64,000 bases of DNA from Aquicoccus porphyridii. Its GTDB lineage: Bacteria > Pseudomonadota > Alphaproteobacteria > Rhodobacterales > Rhodobacteraceae. The notes beneath the pieces were generated by a model. The model had not been told where the DNA came from and did not search any database. It saw nothing but the letters and a program-made list of their open reading frames with translations. This document shows, piece by piece, positions 1-8,819 of this stretch; positions within the stretch are counted from its first letter, which is position 1, and each line of letters opens with the position of its first letter. The stretch spans positions 62,001 through 126,000 of the forward strand of contig NZ_VINQ01000006.1 of NCBI RefSeq assembly GCF_008369105.1. Reading direction: 5' to 3'. The position numbers were made by a program, and so were the translations under genes.

Positions 1-1304
1 TCGGCACGCATGACAGTTTCGGTGACCACAACAACGCCATGCTGCGCCGGTTTCTCGACACGTTCGGGTTTGACTACGAATTCTATTCGGCCACCGAGTT
101 CTACCGCTCGGGGCAGTTCGACACGGTGCTCCTGCGCGCGGCTGAACGCTACGACGCCCTGATGAAAGTCATGCTGAAATCCCTGCGCGAAGAACGCCAG
201 CAGACCTATTCGATCTTCCTGCCCATTCACCCCGAGACGGGCCGCGTGCTCTACGTGCCGATGAAGCATGTCGATGCGGCCAAGGGCGAGATCACCTTCG
301 ACGACGAGCAGGGCCGCGAATGGACGCTGCCGGTGACCGGCGGCAACGTGAAGCTGCAATGGAAACCCGATTTCGGCGCCCGCTGGGCGGCGCTGGGCGT
401 GGATTTCGAGATGTATGGCAAGGACCATTCCACCAACACGCCGATCTACGATGCGATCTGCAAGATCCTCGGCGAACGCGCGCCCGAGCATTTCACCTAC
501 GAGCTGTTTCTCGATGACAAGGGGCAGAAGATCTCCAAATCCTCCGGCAACGGCATCTCGATCGACGAATGGCTGTCCTATGCCAGCACCGAGAGCCTGT
601 CCTACTTCATGTATCAAAAGCCCAAGACGGCCAAACGGCTCTATTTCGACGTGATCCCGCGGGCGATGGACGAATATCACCAGCAGTTGCGCGCCTATCC
701 CGGGCAGGACTGGACCCAGAAGGTGAACAATCCCGTGCATCACATTCATCATGGCGAGGTGCCTGCCTCCGACATGGTGGTGCCGTTCTCGATGCTCTTG
801 AACCTCGCCAGCGCGTCGAGCGCCGAGGACAAGGGTGTTCTGTGGGGTTTCATCGCGAAATACGCCCCCGATGCCACCCCCGAAACCCATCCCGGCCTCG
901 ATGCGGCGGCGGGCTACGCGGTGCGCTATTTCAACGATTTCGTGAAGCCGCAAAAAACCTACCGCGCGCCGGATGACAAGGAACGCGCAGCACTCGCCGC
1001 GCTGGTTGCGGCGCTGGGCGATGCCGACGTGGCACTGGACGAGATTGCCCGCAAGAATGCCGCCATGGGCAATGACGCCCCCCTGCCCGAGGTCGATTTC
1101 GGGGACGAGGAATTCCTGCAATCCATCGTCTTTGCCGTCGGCAAGAACCACGGGTTCGAACCGCTGCGCGACTGGTTCAAGGCGATCTACGAGGTCTGCC
1201 TCGGCGCCAGCCAGGGCCCGCGCTTCGGCGGGTTCATCGCGCTTTACGGCGTGGACGAGACACGGTCGCTGATCGAAAAGGCGCTGGCCGGGGAATTCAT
1301 TTGA
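1..1304 (+). CDS. lysK: Lysine--tRNA ligase, class I (5' partial)
   Basis: Charges tRNA-Lys with lysine in the cytoplasm. The open frame runs from the first bases of the window (codons in phase with position 3), so the N-terminus with the HIGH motif lies outside. The visible 434 codons carry the class I signature KISKSSGNG (KMSKS loop) at about 531-557, followed by the helical anticodon-binding region and a C-terminus ending in [11 protein letters not shown]. Class I LysRS is usual in archaea and alphaproteobacteria, where it replaces the class II enzyme. The next gene starts within a few tens of bases downstream. The family identity is secure; only the start is missing. Confidence 0.95.
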   Translation, partial: GTHDSFGDHNNAMLRRFLDTFGFDYEFYSATEFYRSGQFDTVLLRAAERYDALMKVMLKSLREERQQTYSIFLPIHPETGRVLYVPMKHVDAAKGEITFDDEQGREWTLPVTGGNVKLQWKPDFGARWAALGVDFEMYGKDHSTNTPIYDAICKILGERAPEHFTYELFLDDKGQKISKSSGNGISIDEWLSYASTESLSYFMYQKPKTAKRLYFDVIPRAMDEYHQQLRAYPGQDWTQKVNNPVHHIHHGEVPASDMVVPFSMLLNLASASSAEDKGVLWGFIAKYAPDATPETHPGLDAAAGYAVRYFNDFVKPQKTYRAPDDKERAALAALVAALGDADVALDEIARKNAAMGNDAPLPEVDFGDEEFLQSIVFAVGKNHGFEPLRDWFKAIYEVCLGASQGPRFGGFIALYGVDETRSLIEKALAGEFI

Positions 1305-1337
1305 CGCGTGATGGGCAGATTGCCCACCTTACGGGGC

Positions 1338-2078
1338 ATGGCCACGGGGTATGAACCGCTCGACACGCTGAAGCCGGTGGCGCCGGATATCTGGATCGTG
1401 GATGGCCCTTTGATCCGGTTCTATGGCATGCCGTTCTCGACCCGGGCCACGGTGGTGCGGCTGGCGAGCGGTGACATCTGGGTGCATTCCCCGACGCGGC
1501 TGACCGATGGGTTGCGCGATGAGGTCGCGACGCTGGGTCCGGTGGCGCATCTCATCGCACCCAACTGGATTCACTATGCCTATGTCGCGGAATGGCAAGC
1601 GGCGTTTCCCGATGCCCTAGCCTGGGCCGCACCGGGCGTCGCGGATCGGGCCGCGAAAAAAGGCATGGCGCTGCACTTTGATCACGATCTCGGGCCGGTG
1701 GCCGACCCGCCTTGGGCCGGGCAGATCGAGCAGATGATCGTCGAAGGCAGCCGGGCGCATCGCGAGGTGGTGTTTTTCCACCGGGCGTCGAAAACCCTGA
1801 TCCTGACCGACCTGATCGAGAATTTCGAGGCGCGCAACCTGCCATGGTGGATGCGGATCGCAGCTCGCGTCGGCGGCATTCTCGACCCGGACGGAAAGAT
1901 GCCGCGCGACATTCGGGCCAGTTTCATGGCCCAACGCGACAGGCTGCGTGATGCGGTCGAAACCATGATCGACTGGGGCCCCGAACGTGTAATCCTGGCG
2001 CATGGGCGATGGTATGACAGGAATGGCGCCGATGAGTTGCGCCGCGCCTTTCGGTTTCTGTGGCCGGACGGCAAATGA
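1338..2078 (+). CDS. DUF4336 domain-containing protein
   Basis: Protein of about 246 residues beginning MATGYEPLDTLKPV. It has a central beta-rich region with IWIVDGPLIRFYGMPFSTRATVV and VHSPTRL, matching my memory of the DUF4336 family, which has a metallo-beta-lactamase-like fold but no classical HxHxDH motif. No signal peptide or membrane segment is seen. An upstream GTG at 1308 and ATG at 1311 are in frame, but the downstream ATG gives the more family-like N-terminus; the ribosome site is weak for all of them. It follows lysK closely and may be cotranscribed. Biochemical function is unknown. Confidence 0.7.
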   Translation: MATGYEPLDTLKPVAPDIWIVDGPLIRFYGMPFSTRATVVRLASGDIWVHSPTRLTDGLRDEVATLGPVAHLIAPNWIHYAYVAEWQAAFPDALAWAAPGVADRAAKKGMALHFDHDLGPVADPPWAGQIEQMIVEGSRAHREVVFFHRASKTLILTDLIENFEARNLPWWMRIAARVGGILDPDGKMPRDIRASFMAQRDRLRDAVETMIDWGPERVILAHGRWYDRNGADELRRAFRFLWPDGK

Positions 2079-2127
2079 TCCATTTCCCCTTCCCTTGCGT
2101 AAGCAAGGCATAGAGGAGGAATGAAAG

Positions 2128-2541
2128 ATGAAACAGATCGTTCTTGCAATCCTGATCGTCATCGGCATGTCGGCGCACGGCGCCGGGGCCGAAGAGACCC
2201 GCATCCCGGCGATCGAAACCGTCATCACCCGGCAGATCGAGGCGTTCCGCGCCGATGACATCGAACGGGCCTTCGACTTTGCCAGCCCGACAATCCAGCG
2301 CATTTTCCGCACCCCGCAACTGTTCGGAAGTATGGTCCAACGCGGCTATCCCATGGTGTGGCGGGCCGGCGAGGTCGAATTTCTCGAACTGCGGATGATA
2401 GACGGTCAACTCTGGCAAAAGGTGCGCATCCGCGACGCGGGCGGCGACTTGCACCTGCTTGATTACCAGATGATCGAACAGGGCGACGCCTGGAAGATCA
2501 ACGGCGTTGAACTTCTGAAGGCGCCCGGCATGGCCGTGTAA
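2128..2541 (+). CDS. DUF4864 domain-containing exported protein
   Basis: 137 residues. An N-terminal signal peptide (MKQIVLAILIVIGMSAHGAGA, cleavage near residue 21) precedes a compact alpha+beta domain with IEAFRADDIERAFDFASP and QIFRTP-type motifs, characteristic as I recall of DUF4864, an NTF2-like fold. A strong ribosome site (GAGGAGGA) lies about 8 bases before the ATG. It is probably periplasmic. It follows the DUF4336 gene by about 50 bases and converges with the DUF2244 gene. No catalytic residues can be named; function unknown. Confidence 0.7.
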   Translation: MKQIVLAILIVIGMSAHGAGAEETRIPAIETVITRQIEAFRADDIERAFDFASPTIQRIFRTPQLFGSMVQRGYPMVWRAGEVEFLELRMIDGQLWQKVRIRDAGGDLHLLDYQMIEQGDAWKINGVELLKAPGMAV

Positions 2542-2569
2542 TCAGGCCCGTCTAATCACGCCCGTTTAA

Positions 2570-3064
2570 TCACGCCTGTCCGCCCGCATTGGCCAACGCC
2601 TCGTTGATCTCGCCGATCAGGGCTTTGCGTTCCTTTTCCGTCAGGAAGCGGCCGATTTCCACTTCGCGCCCACTCCCGGTGAGCGTGAGATAGGATTCGA
2701 CCGGCCCGCCGGTCGGATGGATATGGGCGCGGGTCCAGTAGGTGTTGCACTCCCATGTCAGGATCTCGCCCCTGGGCGGCTGATGAACAAGCCGGGTGAG
2801 ATCGGGCGTGATGGTCAGCGTCTCGCGCATCTCGGCGGTCTTGTAGGTATGCTCCAGCGCCCACCACAGCCCCGCCACCACCAAGAGCATGAACGGCAAA
2901 AGGCCCCACAGCACCACGGTCCCCAAAAGCCCGTAAAGCGGCACGGTGGCCAGCAGGAATGCCATCAGGATGATCGCGGCAAAGCCCCGACGCGGCAACG
3001 ACCGGTGCGGCCACAGAACGACCTCGTGCTGCCCGGCAGGGCCATGGGTCCAGCGATGCGGCAT
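2570..3064 (-). CDS. DUF2244 domain-containing membrane protein
   Basis: About 164 residues with two closely spaced hydrophobic segments near residues 30-70 (AAIILMAFLLATVPLYGLLG and LLPFMLLVVAGLWWALE), followed by a soluble C-terminal half. This is the DUF2244 arrangement. In alphaproteobacteria this family often lies next to cytochrome oxidase genes, as here (ctaD is just upstream on the same strand). The ATG at 3064 is preceded by ACAGGA; an in-frame GTG at 3091 is possible. A link to oxidase assembly is inferred from position only. Confidence 0.7.
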   Translation of the reverse strand: MPHRWTHGPAGQHEVVLWPHRSLPRRGFAAIILMAFLLATVPLYGLLGTVVLWGLLPFMLLVVAGLWWALEHTYKTAEMRETLTITPDLTRLVHQPPRGEILTWECNTYWTRAHIHPTGGPVESYLTLTGSGREVEIGRFLTEKERKALIGEINEALANAGGQA

Positions 3065-3115
3065 TCCTGATCCTGTTCTGGCGGCCCGCACGGTGCGGGT
3101 GAAAAGGGGCGGAAT

Positions 3116-3145
3116 GGAAAAGGGCCCCGGATGATCCCGAGGCCC
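3116..3145 (-). terminator. Probable terminator of ctaD
   Basis: On the minus strand, stem arms at 3137-3145 and 3122-3130 pair over nine positions with one T-G wobble, around a 6-base loop. They are followed by TTTTCC. The site is about 22 bases past the ctaD stop codon. Confidence 0.6.
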
Positions 3146-3167
3146 CGTTCACGTGTGTCACAAGCCG

Positions 3168-4838
3168 CTAGTGGGCGTGGCTCTTGTCCCAGTCTTCACG
3201 CTTGGGAAGCTGCTCGAACGTGTGCTCCGGCGGCGGCGAAGGCAGAGTCCATTCGAGCGTGTCGGCATACTCGTTCCAATAGTTGTTCTCGGTCACCTTG
3301 GCCCCACGGAAAAGCGTGTAGAACACGATGCCGAAGAACAGGATGAAGGATGCAAAGCTCAGCAGCGCGCCCCAGCTCGAGAACAGGTTCCAGTAGGCGA
3401 ACGCCTCGGGATAGTCGATATAGCGGCGCGGCATGCCCTGACGCCCGAGGAAGTGCTGCGGGAAGAAGGTCAGGTTGACCCCGATGAAGAAGGTCCAGAA
3501 ATGCACCTTGCCCCAGAACTCGGGATACTGGCGCCCGCTCATCTTGCCCAGGTAGAAGTATATCCCGGCAAAGATGGTAAAGGCCGCCCCCATCGACATG
3601 GTATAGTGGAAATGCGCCACGACGTAGTAAGTGTCGTGATAGGCGCGATCCACGCCAGCCTGCGCCAGCACGATGCCCGTGACACCCCCGATGGTAAACA
3701 GGATCAGGAAGCCCAGCGAGAAAAGCATTGGCGTCTTGAATTCAAGGCTCCCGCCCCACATCGTTGCGATCCACGAGAAGATCTTGATGCCGGTGGGCAC
3801 CGCGATGACCATCGTGGCCAGCATGAAATAGCTCTGCTGGGTCAGCGACATGCCAACGGTATACATGTGGTGCGCCCAGACCACGAAGCCCAGCGCGCCA
3901 ATCGCGATCAGCGCCCAGACCATCGGCAGATACCCAAAGATCGGCTTGCGCGAGAAGGTGGCGAAGATGTGGCTGACAAGGCCAAAGCCCGGCAGGACAA
4001 CGATATACACCTCGGGATGGCCAAAGAACCACAGGATGTGTTGGTAAAGGATCGGGTCGCCACCGCCAGCGGGATCAAAGAAGGTCGTTCCGAAATTGCG
4101 GTCGGTCAGAAGCATGGTGATGGCACCGGCCAGAACCGGCAGCGCCAGCAGGATCAGCCACGCGGTGACAAAGATCGACCACGAAAACAGCGGCACCTTG
4201 AACAAGGTCATGCCCGGCGCGCGCATGTTGAGGAAGGTGGTGATCATGTTGATCGCACCGAGGATCGAGCTTGCCCCCGAGACGTGGACGGCAAAGATCG
4301 CGAGGTCCATCGACATGCCGCCTTCGAGCGTGGAGAGCGGCGGATAAAGCACCCAGCCCACGCCTGAACCAAGTTGCCCGTTGCCCCCCGGCGAAAACAT
4401 CGAGGCCACACCAAGCGAGACACCCGCGACATACATCCAGAACGACAGGTTGTTCATCCGCGGGAATGCCATGTCGGGCGCACCGATCTGAAGCGGCATG
4501 AAATAGTTGCCAAAGCCGCCGAACAGCGCCGGAATCACCACGAAGAACATCATCAACACGCCGTGATAGGTGATCAGCACGTTCCATAGATGCCCGTTCG
4601 GGGTGCAGGTCTCCGGCGTCGTGAACAGGTGCAACCCTTCGAGGCACATGTATTGCACGCCCGGGTACATCAGCTCGAGCCGCATGAACACGGTGAAAAT
4701 GACGGCGATCAGGCCCACGAGGGCCGAGACGATCAGGTAGAGAACCCCGATGTCCTTGTGGTTGGTCGACATGAACCAGCGGGTAAAGAAGCCGCGGTTG
4801 TCTTCATGTTCGTGCCCGTGGATGGCTGCGTCTGCCAT
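3168..4838 (-). CDS. ctaD: Cytochrome c oxidase subunit I (aa3-type)
   Basis: Catalytic subunit of the haem-copper oxidase that reduces O2 to water and pumps protons in the inner membrane. It has 556 residues with 12 hydrophobic segments. Visible motifs include [11 protein letters not shown] near residue 274 (CuB histidine, cross-linked tyrosine and the D-channel glutamate), the CuB pair HHMYTVGM, the K-channel segment [16 protein letters not shown], and the haem-ligand stretch [12 protein letters not shown]. The stand-alone location, without ctaC/ctaE alongside, is typical of Rhodobacterales. The upstream gap holds an FNR-type palindrome, suggesting oxygen control. The neighbouring cytochrome c2 may be an electron donor. 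Confidence 0.97.
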   Translation of the reverse strand: MADAAIHGHEHEDNRGFFTRWFMSTNHKDIGVLYLIVSALVGLIAVIFTVFMRLELMYPGVQYMCLEGLHLFTTPETCTPNGHLWNVLITYHGVLMMFFVVIPALFGGFGNYFMPLQIGAPDMAFPRMNNLSFWMYVAGVSLGVASMFSPGGNGQLGSGVGWVLYPPLSTLEGGMSMDLAIFAVHVSGASSILGAINMITTFLNMRAPGMTLFKVPLFSWSIFVTAWLILLALPVLAGAITMLLTDRNFGTTFFDPAGGGDPILYQHILWFFGHPEVYIVVLPGFGLVSHIFATFSRKPIFGYLPMVWALIAIGALGFVVWAHHMYTVGMSLTQQSYFMLATMVIAVPTGIKIFSWIATMWGGSLEFKTPMLFSLGFLILFTIGGVTGIVLAQAGVDRAYHDTYYVVAHFHYTMSMGAAFTIFAGIYFYLGKMSGRQYPEFWGKVHFWTFFIGVNLTFFPQHFLGRQGMPRRYIDYPEAFAYWNLFSSWGALLSFASFILFFGIVFYTLFRGAKVTENNYWNEYADTLEWTLPSPPPEHTFEQLPKREDWDKSHAH

Positions 4839-4944
4839 GCTGCGGTGCCTCCTGTTGAATGTCTCGGACGTGCGAAGCGTGGATTCCGCACCCTGGTATC
4901 ATTCCGGTTTTAAAATGCGAGGCCGGGCGGGGCAACGGGTCAAA

Positions 4945-4958
4945 TTGATCCAGATCAA
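4945..4958. promoter_or_regulatory. FNR/CRP-family palindrome upstream of ctaD
   Basis: TTGATCCAGATCAA is a perfect TTGAT-N4-ATCAA dyad centred about 113 bases upstream of the ctaD ATG. It matches the general FNR/FnrL consensus of Rhodobacterales. It lies between the cycA terminator and ctaD, so ctaD is the natural target. Whether it activates or represses cannot be read from sequence. Confidence 0.7.
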
Positions 4959-5036
4959 ATAATTTTGTCGCACCCCTCGTGTTTCGCGACCAAATACCGC
5001 GAATCCGGGACGTTTAACAACTATCTGTAATACAAC

Positions 5037-5063
5037 AAAAAACGAGGGGCAAAGGCCCCCCGT
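5037..5063 (-). terminator. Rho-independent terminator of the cytochrome c2 gene
   Basis: On the minus strand a 9-bp GC-rich stem (5055-5063 with 5042-5050, one mismatch, AAAG-type loop) is followed by a run of six T. It sits about 44 bases after the stop of the cytochrome c2 gene and separates it from ctaD. Confidence 0.85.
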
Positions 5064-5106
5064 TCACTGATTCTGCATTTCGCCCCCGAAACGAGGTCGG
5101 GAAATC

Positions 5107-5523
5107 CTACTCCGAAGCTTCGGAAAGGCTGGCAAGATAGGCCGCCACGTCCTCTTGACCCTTGCGCAGCTTGAAGGTCATTTTCGACTGGTTCGGGAAT
5201 CCCTGATCATCGAGCCATTTGCGCGGGTCTTCCACATATTCGGCGATCGCTTCTTCGGTCCAGACGAACTCGGCTTCGGCCGCGGCTTCAAGCCCCTTGC
5301 CATAGCGGAACTCCTCGACCGTTCCGGCCACGCGCCCGACGATACCAAAGAGGTTCGGGCCGGTCCGGCCACCGCGCACGACGGTTTCGCCGTCATCGGT
5401 CTCGATCATGTGGCAGGATTTGCACTTGTTGAATTCCTTTTCACCCTTCGCAGCGTCGCCTTCGGCGAAAGCAGGCGCAGCAAGAGCCAGAAAGGCGGCG
5501 GTCGCGGTCAGAAGCGTTTTCAT
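5107..5523 (-). CDS. Class I cytochrome c (cytochrome c2-like)
   Basis: Periplasmic electron carrier of 138 residues. A signal peptide covers about residues 1-20 (cleavage after AFA). One haem-binding CKSCH motif lies near residues 34-38, and SKMTF near residue 113 provides the methionine axial ligand. Size and fold features fit cytochrome c2/c550 of Rhodobacterales, which carries electrons from the bc1 complex to aa3 oxidase. It lies directly upstream of ctaD on the same strand but is separated by its own terminator. The cycA name is plausible but not assigned. Confidence 0.88.
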   Translation of the reverse strand: MKTLLTATAAFLALAAPAFAEGDAAKGEKEFNKCKSCHMIETDDGETVVRGGRTGPNLFGIVGRVAGTVEEFRYGKGLEAAAEAEFVWTEEAIAEYVEDPRKWLDDQGFPNQSKMTFKLRKGQEDVAAYLASLSEASE

Positions 5524-5645
5524 GTTTACCTCGTTTCGTTGCGAAATGGGTGGCTTTCATGCATGGATATAACCATGCGCCAGTGTCTGACAAGCATGGC
5601 AAAGCGGGTCATTTGTCGCAGATACAGCTTTCCAAGGCAATGGCC

Positions 5646-6314
5646 TTAGCCCGGCCCGGTGGCATCGAACACCTGTGGAAACGTGCGTTCAAGCGCGCTG
5701 TCGAGATCCTCCATCGTGACCGGCAGGCCAAGATCGACAAGGCTGGTCACACCATGGCCGGTGATGCCGCAGGGCACGATGCCCGAGAAATGCCCGAGAT
5801 CGGGATCGACATTGATCGAAATGCCATGAAAGCTGACCCATTTGCGCAACCGGATGCCAATGGCGGCGATCTTGTCCTCGCGCGGGGTGCCGTCGGGCAA
5901 GGCCGGTTTTTCGGGCCGCGAAACCCAGACACCGACTCGGCCGGGGCGAATCTCGCCGCGGATGTTGAACTGATCGAGCGTCGCGATCACCCATTCCTCG
6001 AGCTGGCCCACGAACCGGCGCACATCATGGCCGCGCCTGCCCACGTCGAGCATCACGTAAACCACCCGCTGGCCGGGGCCGTGATAGGTATATTGCCCGC
6101 CACGCCGCGCCTCGAACACCGGGAACCGGTCAGGATCGGTCAGATCCTCGCGCCGCGCCGAGGTGCCCGCGGTGTAAAGCGGCGGATGCTCGAGCAGCCA
6201 GATACACTCCTCCGCCTCGCCCGATGCGATATCGGCAACCCGCGCCTCCATGAAACGCAGCGCCGTCTCGTAATCGGTCAACCCGTCGGTGATTTTCCAT
6301 TCGACCATGCGCAT
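5646..6314 (-). CDS. lipB: Lipoyl(octanoyl) transferase
   Basis: Transfers octanoyl from acyl-carrier protein to lipoyl domains of 2-oxoacid dehydrogenases and the glycine cleavage H protein, in the cytoplasm. Family motifs are present in order: [28 protein letters not shown], the catalytic lysine in [14 protein letters not shown], and the nucleophilic cysteine in IVPCGI. The length of 222 residues is normal. A second in-frame ATG at 6308 (MVEWKI) is the more family-like start; no clear ribosome site separates the two. It is a single gene, with the FrnE-like gene next upstream on the same strand. Confidence 0.95.
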   Translation of the reverse strand: MRMVEWKITDGLTDYETALRFMEARVADIASGEAEECIWLLEHPPLYTAGTSARREDLTDPDRFPVFEARRGGQYTYHGPGQRVVYVMLDVGRRGHDVRRFVGQLEEWVIATLDQFNIRGEIRPGRVGVWVSRPEKPALPDGTPREDKIAAIGIRLRKWVSFHGISINVDPDLGHFSGIVPCGITGHGVTSLVDLGLPVTMEDLDSALERTFPQVFDATGPG

Positions 6315-6371
6315 GGGATAGCACGGGTTCGCGCAAGGGCAAGAGGCGGCGACAGGTGACGCCGCCCCGTT

Positions 6372-7022
6372 TCAGCCACGTCGCGCCGCATCGAGACGGG
6401 TCAGCAGCCCGGCATAGGTCGCAACACCCTGCGCCCCGGTCACCAGGTGTTCCAGGTCGAACACCATGGCCGGCACGCCGCGAATGCCCTTCTCGGTCCA
6501 GAACCTCTGAATCGTGCGCACCTCCGAAGCGAAACGCGCGGTTTCCAGCACGTCGCGCGCCTCGGCCGGGTCAAGCCCGATCTCGCCCGCGATCTCGGTC
6601 AGCGTGCCGATGTCCGACACATCCCGCGCATCGGTGAAATGCGCCCGGAACAGCGCCAGCTTCATGTCGGTCTGGCGCCCCTGCGCCGCGGCCCATTCGA
6701 TCAGTTGATGGGCCCGAAAGGTGTTCACCATGCGGCTTTGATCCGAGAAGTTGAAGGTGAACCCCAGACCGGCCCCCAGCTGCGTGAGCTTGGCGCGCGC
6801 CTGGACGCTATCCTCGGCGCTGCTGCCGTATTTCTCGGCCAGATGCTCGCGCAGATTCTGCCCCTCGGGCACCATGTCGGGGTTGAGTTCGAACGGATGC
6901 CACAGGATCGTGACCGCAATCCCGGTGTCCTCGATGGCCCGGTTCAACTGTCGATAGCCGATGATGCACCACGGGCAAACCACGTCCGAAACGATGTCGA
7001 TGCGCAGCGGTTCCCTGGTCAT
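6372..7022 (-). CDS. DsbA-family oxidoreductase (FrnE-like)
   Basis: 216-residue cytoplasmic protein with a thioredoxin-like fold and no signal peptide. It opens with RIDIVSDVVCPWCIIGYRQL, where CPWC near residues 15-18 is the redox motif of the DSBA/FrnE/2-hydroxychromene-2-carboxylate isomerase superfamily. The rest (WHPFELNPDMVPEG, GVPAMVF with the cis-Pro) fits FrnE-type proteins. Its start codon overlaps the stop of the upstream LytTR gene by four bases, so the two are probably translationally coupled. The substrate is unknown. Confidence 0.88.
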   Translation of the reverse strand: MTREPLRIDIVSDVVCPWCIIGYRQLNRAIEDTGIAVTILWHPFELNPDMVPEGQNLREHLAEKYGSSAEDSVQARAKLTQLGAGLGFTFNFSDQSRMVNTFRAHQLIEWAAAQGRQTDMKLALFRAHFTDARDVSDIGTLTEIAGEIGLDPAEARDVLETARFASEVRTIQRFWTEKGIRGVPAMVFDLEHLVTGAQGVATYAGLLTRLDAARRG

Positions 7023-7810
7023 GTGCTCTCCTTCCCGCGTGGCAAAAGGCCCGCATCGCGGATCGCGGGCAGGAATGTGCGGCTGACCGGGATCTCGTGG
7101 CCGCCGGTCATGGTCAGGATCGCGCGTTCGCCCTCTCGCCTTGCGGCCTGCACCTGGTCCGTCGCGATCCAGTGCGAGCGATGCACCCGAAGGCCTGCAC
7201 CCTCACCCGCCTCGCGCATCGCATCGGTCAGACGCATCAACACCAGCGCACGCCCCCGTGTCGTGACCACCTCGACATAGTGATCCTGCACCGAAATTGA
7301 CACAAGCGCCCCGCGCTTGTCGAGCGGCAACCGGTCAAGCAGCGGCGGTGGCACGGTCATCGGCCCGGGCTGGCCCGTCTCGGCGGACCCGCCCGCCGCC
7401 ATGGCATAAAGCCCCGTCGCCACCACCAGCGCGACGAACAGGATCTGCACGATCAAAAGCCAGCGCGACGCCATCTCGAGGGGCGAGCGACCGAAAACAA
7501 CGGCATTGAGCGCCAGCACGATCAACGTGACCAGCGCACCGGTGATCAGGATGGACAGGACAGAGCGCAGCCGCGACGTCTCGATCCATTGCTCGCACAG
7601 CCGATCGGCCAACACCCCGGCCGAAAAGGTCAGCGCCACAACCACCGCCCAATACCCCCCCCGCGCCAGCGGGCCGAGGCTGTCACTGGTGCCGAATGGC
7701 CCCGAGACGGACAGAATCAACGTCACCGCAACCAGCCCGATCAGCACCCGCCCCCGGGCCAGGTAGGCCCGCGTTTCGCGAAGCGCGAGTTGCGTTGCCC
7801 CGGTTTTCAC
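7019..7810 (-). CDS. Membrane-anchored LytTR transcriptional regulator
   Basis: 263 residues starting at GTG 7810, chosen because GGAGGGAG lies 4-5 bases upstream. Four hydrophobic segments occupy roughly residues 20-145. The C-terminal third (from about residue 165: GALVSISVQDHYVEVVTTRG, then LRVHRSHWIA and VSRTFLPAIRDAGLL) is a LytTR DNA-binding domain. There is no receiver domain, so this is a membrane-sensing one-component type regulator. The gene overlaps frnE by four bases and is divergent from the DUF2306 membrane gene 102 bases away, a likely target. The signal is unknown. Confidence 0.88.
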   Translation of the reverse strand: MKTGATQLALRETRAYLARGRVLIGLVAVTLILSVSGPFGTSDSLGPLARGGYWAVVVALTFSAGVLADRLCEQWIETSRLRSVLSILITGALVTLIVLALNAVVFGRSPLEMASRWLLIVQILFVALVVATGLYAMAAGGSAETGQPGPMTVPPPLLDRLPLDKRGALVSISVQDHYVEVVTTRGRALVLMRLTDAMREAGEGAGLRVHRSHWIATDQVQAARREGERAILTMTGGHEIPVSRTFLPAIRDAGLLPRGKEST

Positions 7811-7912
7811 GAACTCCCTCCGTCTTTCGGCATACCGGCAATTGCCCGGCGCCCCTGTCGCGACGATGACCGCCCCGTCACCCCAGATATAGCAAACCGA
7901 AAGGACAATGAC

Positions 7913-8416
7913 ATGACCCTGACGCCGTTTTTCGAAACCTCGCTCGTGGTGCAATTGCACATCCTCGCCGCGCTCGCGGCGCTGGTTCTCGGGCCGGTGG
8001 CGTTGATGCGGCGGCGGCGCGACCGGCTGCACCGCACGTTGGGCTATATCTGGGTGACGATGATGGCGGCAACGGCGCTCAGTTCCTTTTTCATCTACAC
8101 GATCAGGCTCATCGGCCCGTTCAGCCCGATTCACGCCCTCTCGGTCTCCACGCTGGTTCTGCTTTGGGTCGGCATCGGCCACATTCGCGCGGGGCGGATC
8201 ACCGATCACCGCCGCACGATGCTGTCGCTCTACGTGTTCGGCATGGGCATCCCCGGCCTCTTCACCCTGCTGCCCGGGCGGATCATGAACGCGATTCTCT
8301 TTGCCGCCACCCCGGTGGGCGGCTTCGCAACGGCCCTTGCGATGACCGGCCTGATTGCGCTGGCCTGGGGTCTGCGGCGACCCGATCACATCCGCCTGCT
8401 GCTTGGGCGCGCCTGA
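7913..8416 (+). CDS. DUF2306 family membrane protein
   Basis: 167 residues with four or five hydrophobic helices and a conserved basic loop (MRRRRDRLHRTLGYIWV, then ITDHRRTMLSLYVFG). The histidine and arginine pattern LHRTLGY...DHRRTM is typical of DUF2306. The ATG at 7913 has AAGGA upstream at good spacing. It is divergent from the membrane-bound LytTR regulator. In several bacteria LytTR membrane regulators control adjacent membrane proteins, so a regulator-target pair is inferred. Function unknown. Confidence 0.78.
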   Translation: MTLTPFFETSLVVQLHILAALAALVLGPVALMRRRRDRLHRTLGYIWVTMMAATALSSFFIYTIRLIGPFSPIHALSVSTLVLLWVGIGHIRAGRITDHRRTMLSLYVFGMGIPGLFTLLPGRIMNAILFAATPVGGFATALAMTGLIALAWGLRRPDHIRLLLGRA

Positions 8417-8492
8417 TCACGGATCGCCGGTTGGATCGCCCAGTGAACGCCCCGGTGAACGACACGGTGAATTACCCGGCGGAAAAACCATC

Positions 8493-8513
8493 GAAGGGCC
8501 GTTTTGGCCCTTC
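8493..8513 (+). terminator. Hairpin after the DUF2306 gene
   Basis: GAAGGGCC and GGCCCTTC form a perfect 8-bp stem around GTTTT. The T tract after it is weak, so it is a possible terminator between DUF2306 and tRNA-Leu. Confidence 0.5.
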
Positions 8514-8562
8514 ACATCCCGTTTCGGTTTCGCTAAGACGCGCGTCACCAAGTCAGGACAGT

Positions 8563-8649
8563 GCGGTCGTGGCGGAATTGGTAGACGCGCAGCGTTGAGG
8601 TCGCTGTGGGGTAACACCCGTGGAAGTTCGAGTCTTCTCGACCGCACCA
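8563..8649 (+). tRNA. tRNA-Leu (anticodon GAG)
   Basis: Seven-base acceptor arms at 8563-8569 and 8639-8645 pair perfectly. The D arm contains GGTAGACGC. The anticodon stem CAGCG/CGCTG encloses TTGAGGT, giving anticodon GAG. A long variable arm follows (class II tRNA), then a T arm with TTCGAGT. The CCA end is encoded (8647-8649). Length is 87 bases. Confidence 0.97.
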
Positions 8650-8819
8650 ACATCCCATCCCCGGTATTCATCCAAAGTGCATGAGCAGGTCTGAACCCTG
8701 CCCGGGTCAGGGTCGGTTGCGCGCAACGAATGCAAGATCCACAGGCCGCATCGCACCACGCATGCGGCGGCCGGAAGCGGGATGTCGCACAAGGCAACAC
8801 CCCGCTCCCCGGAACATCC

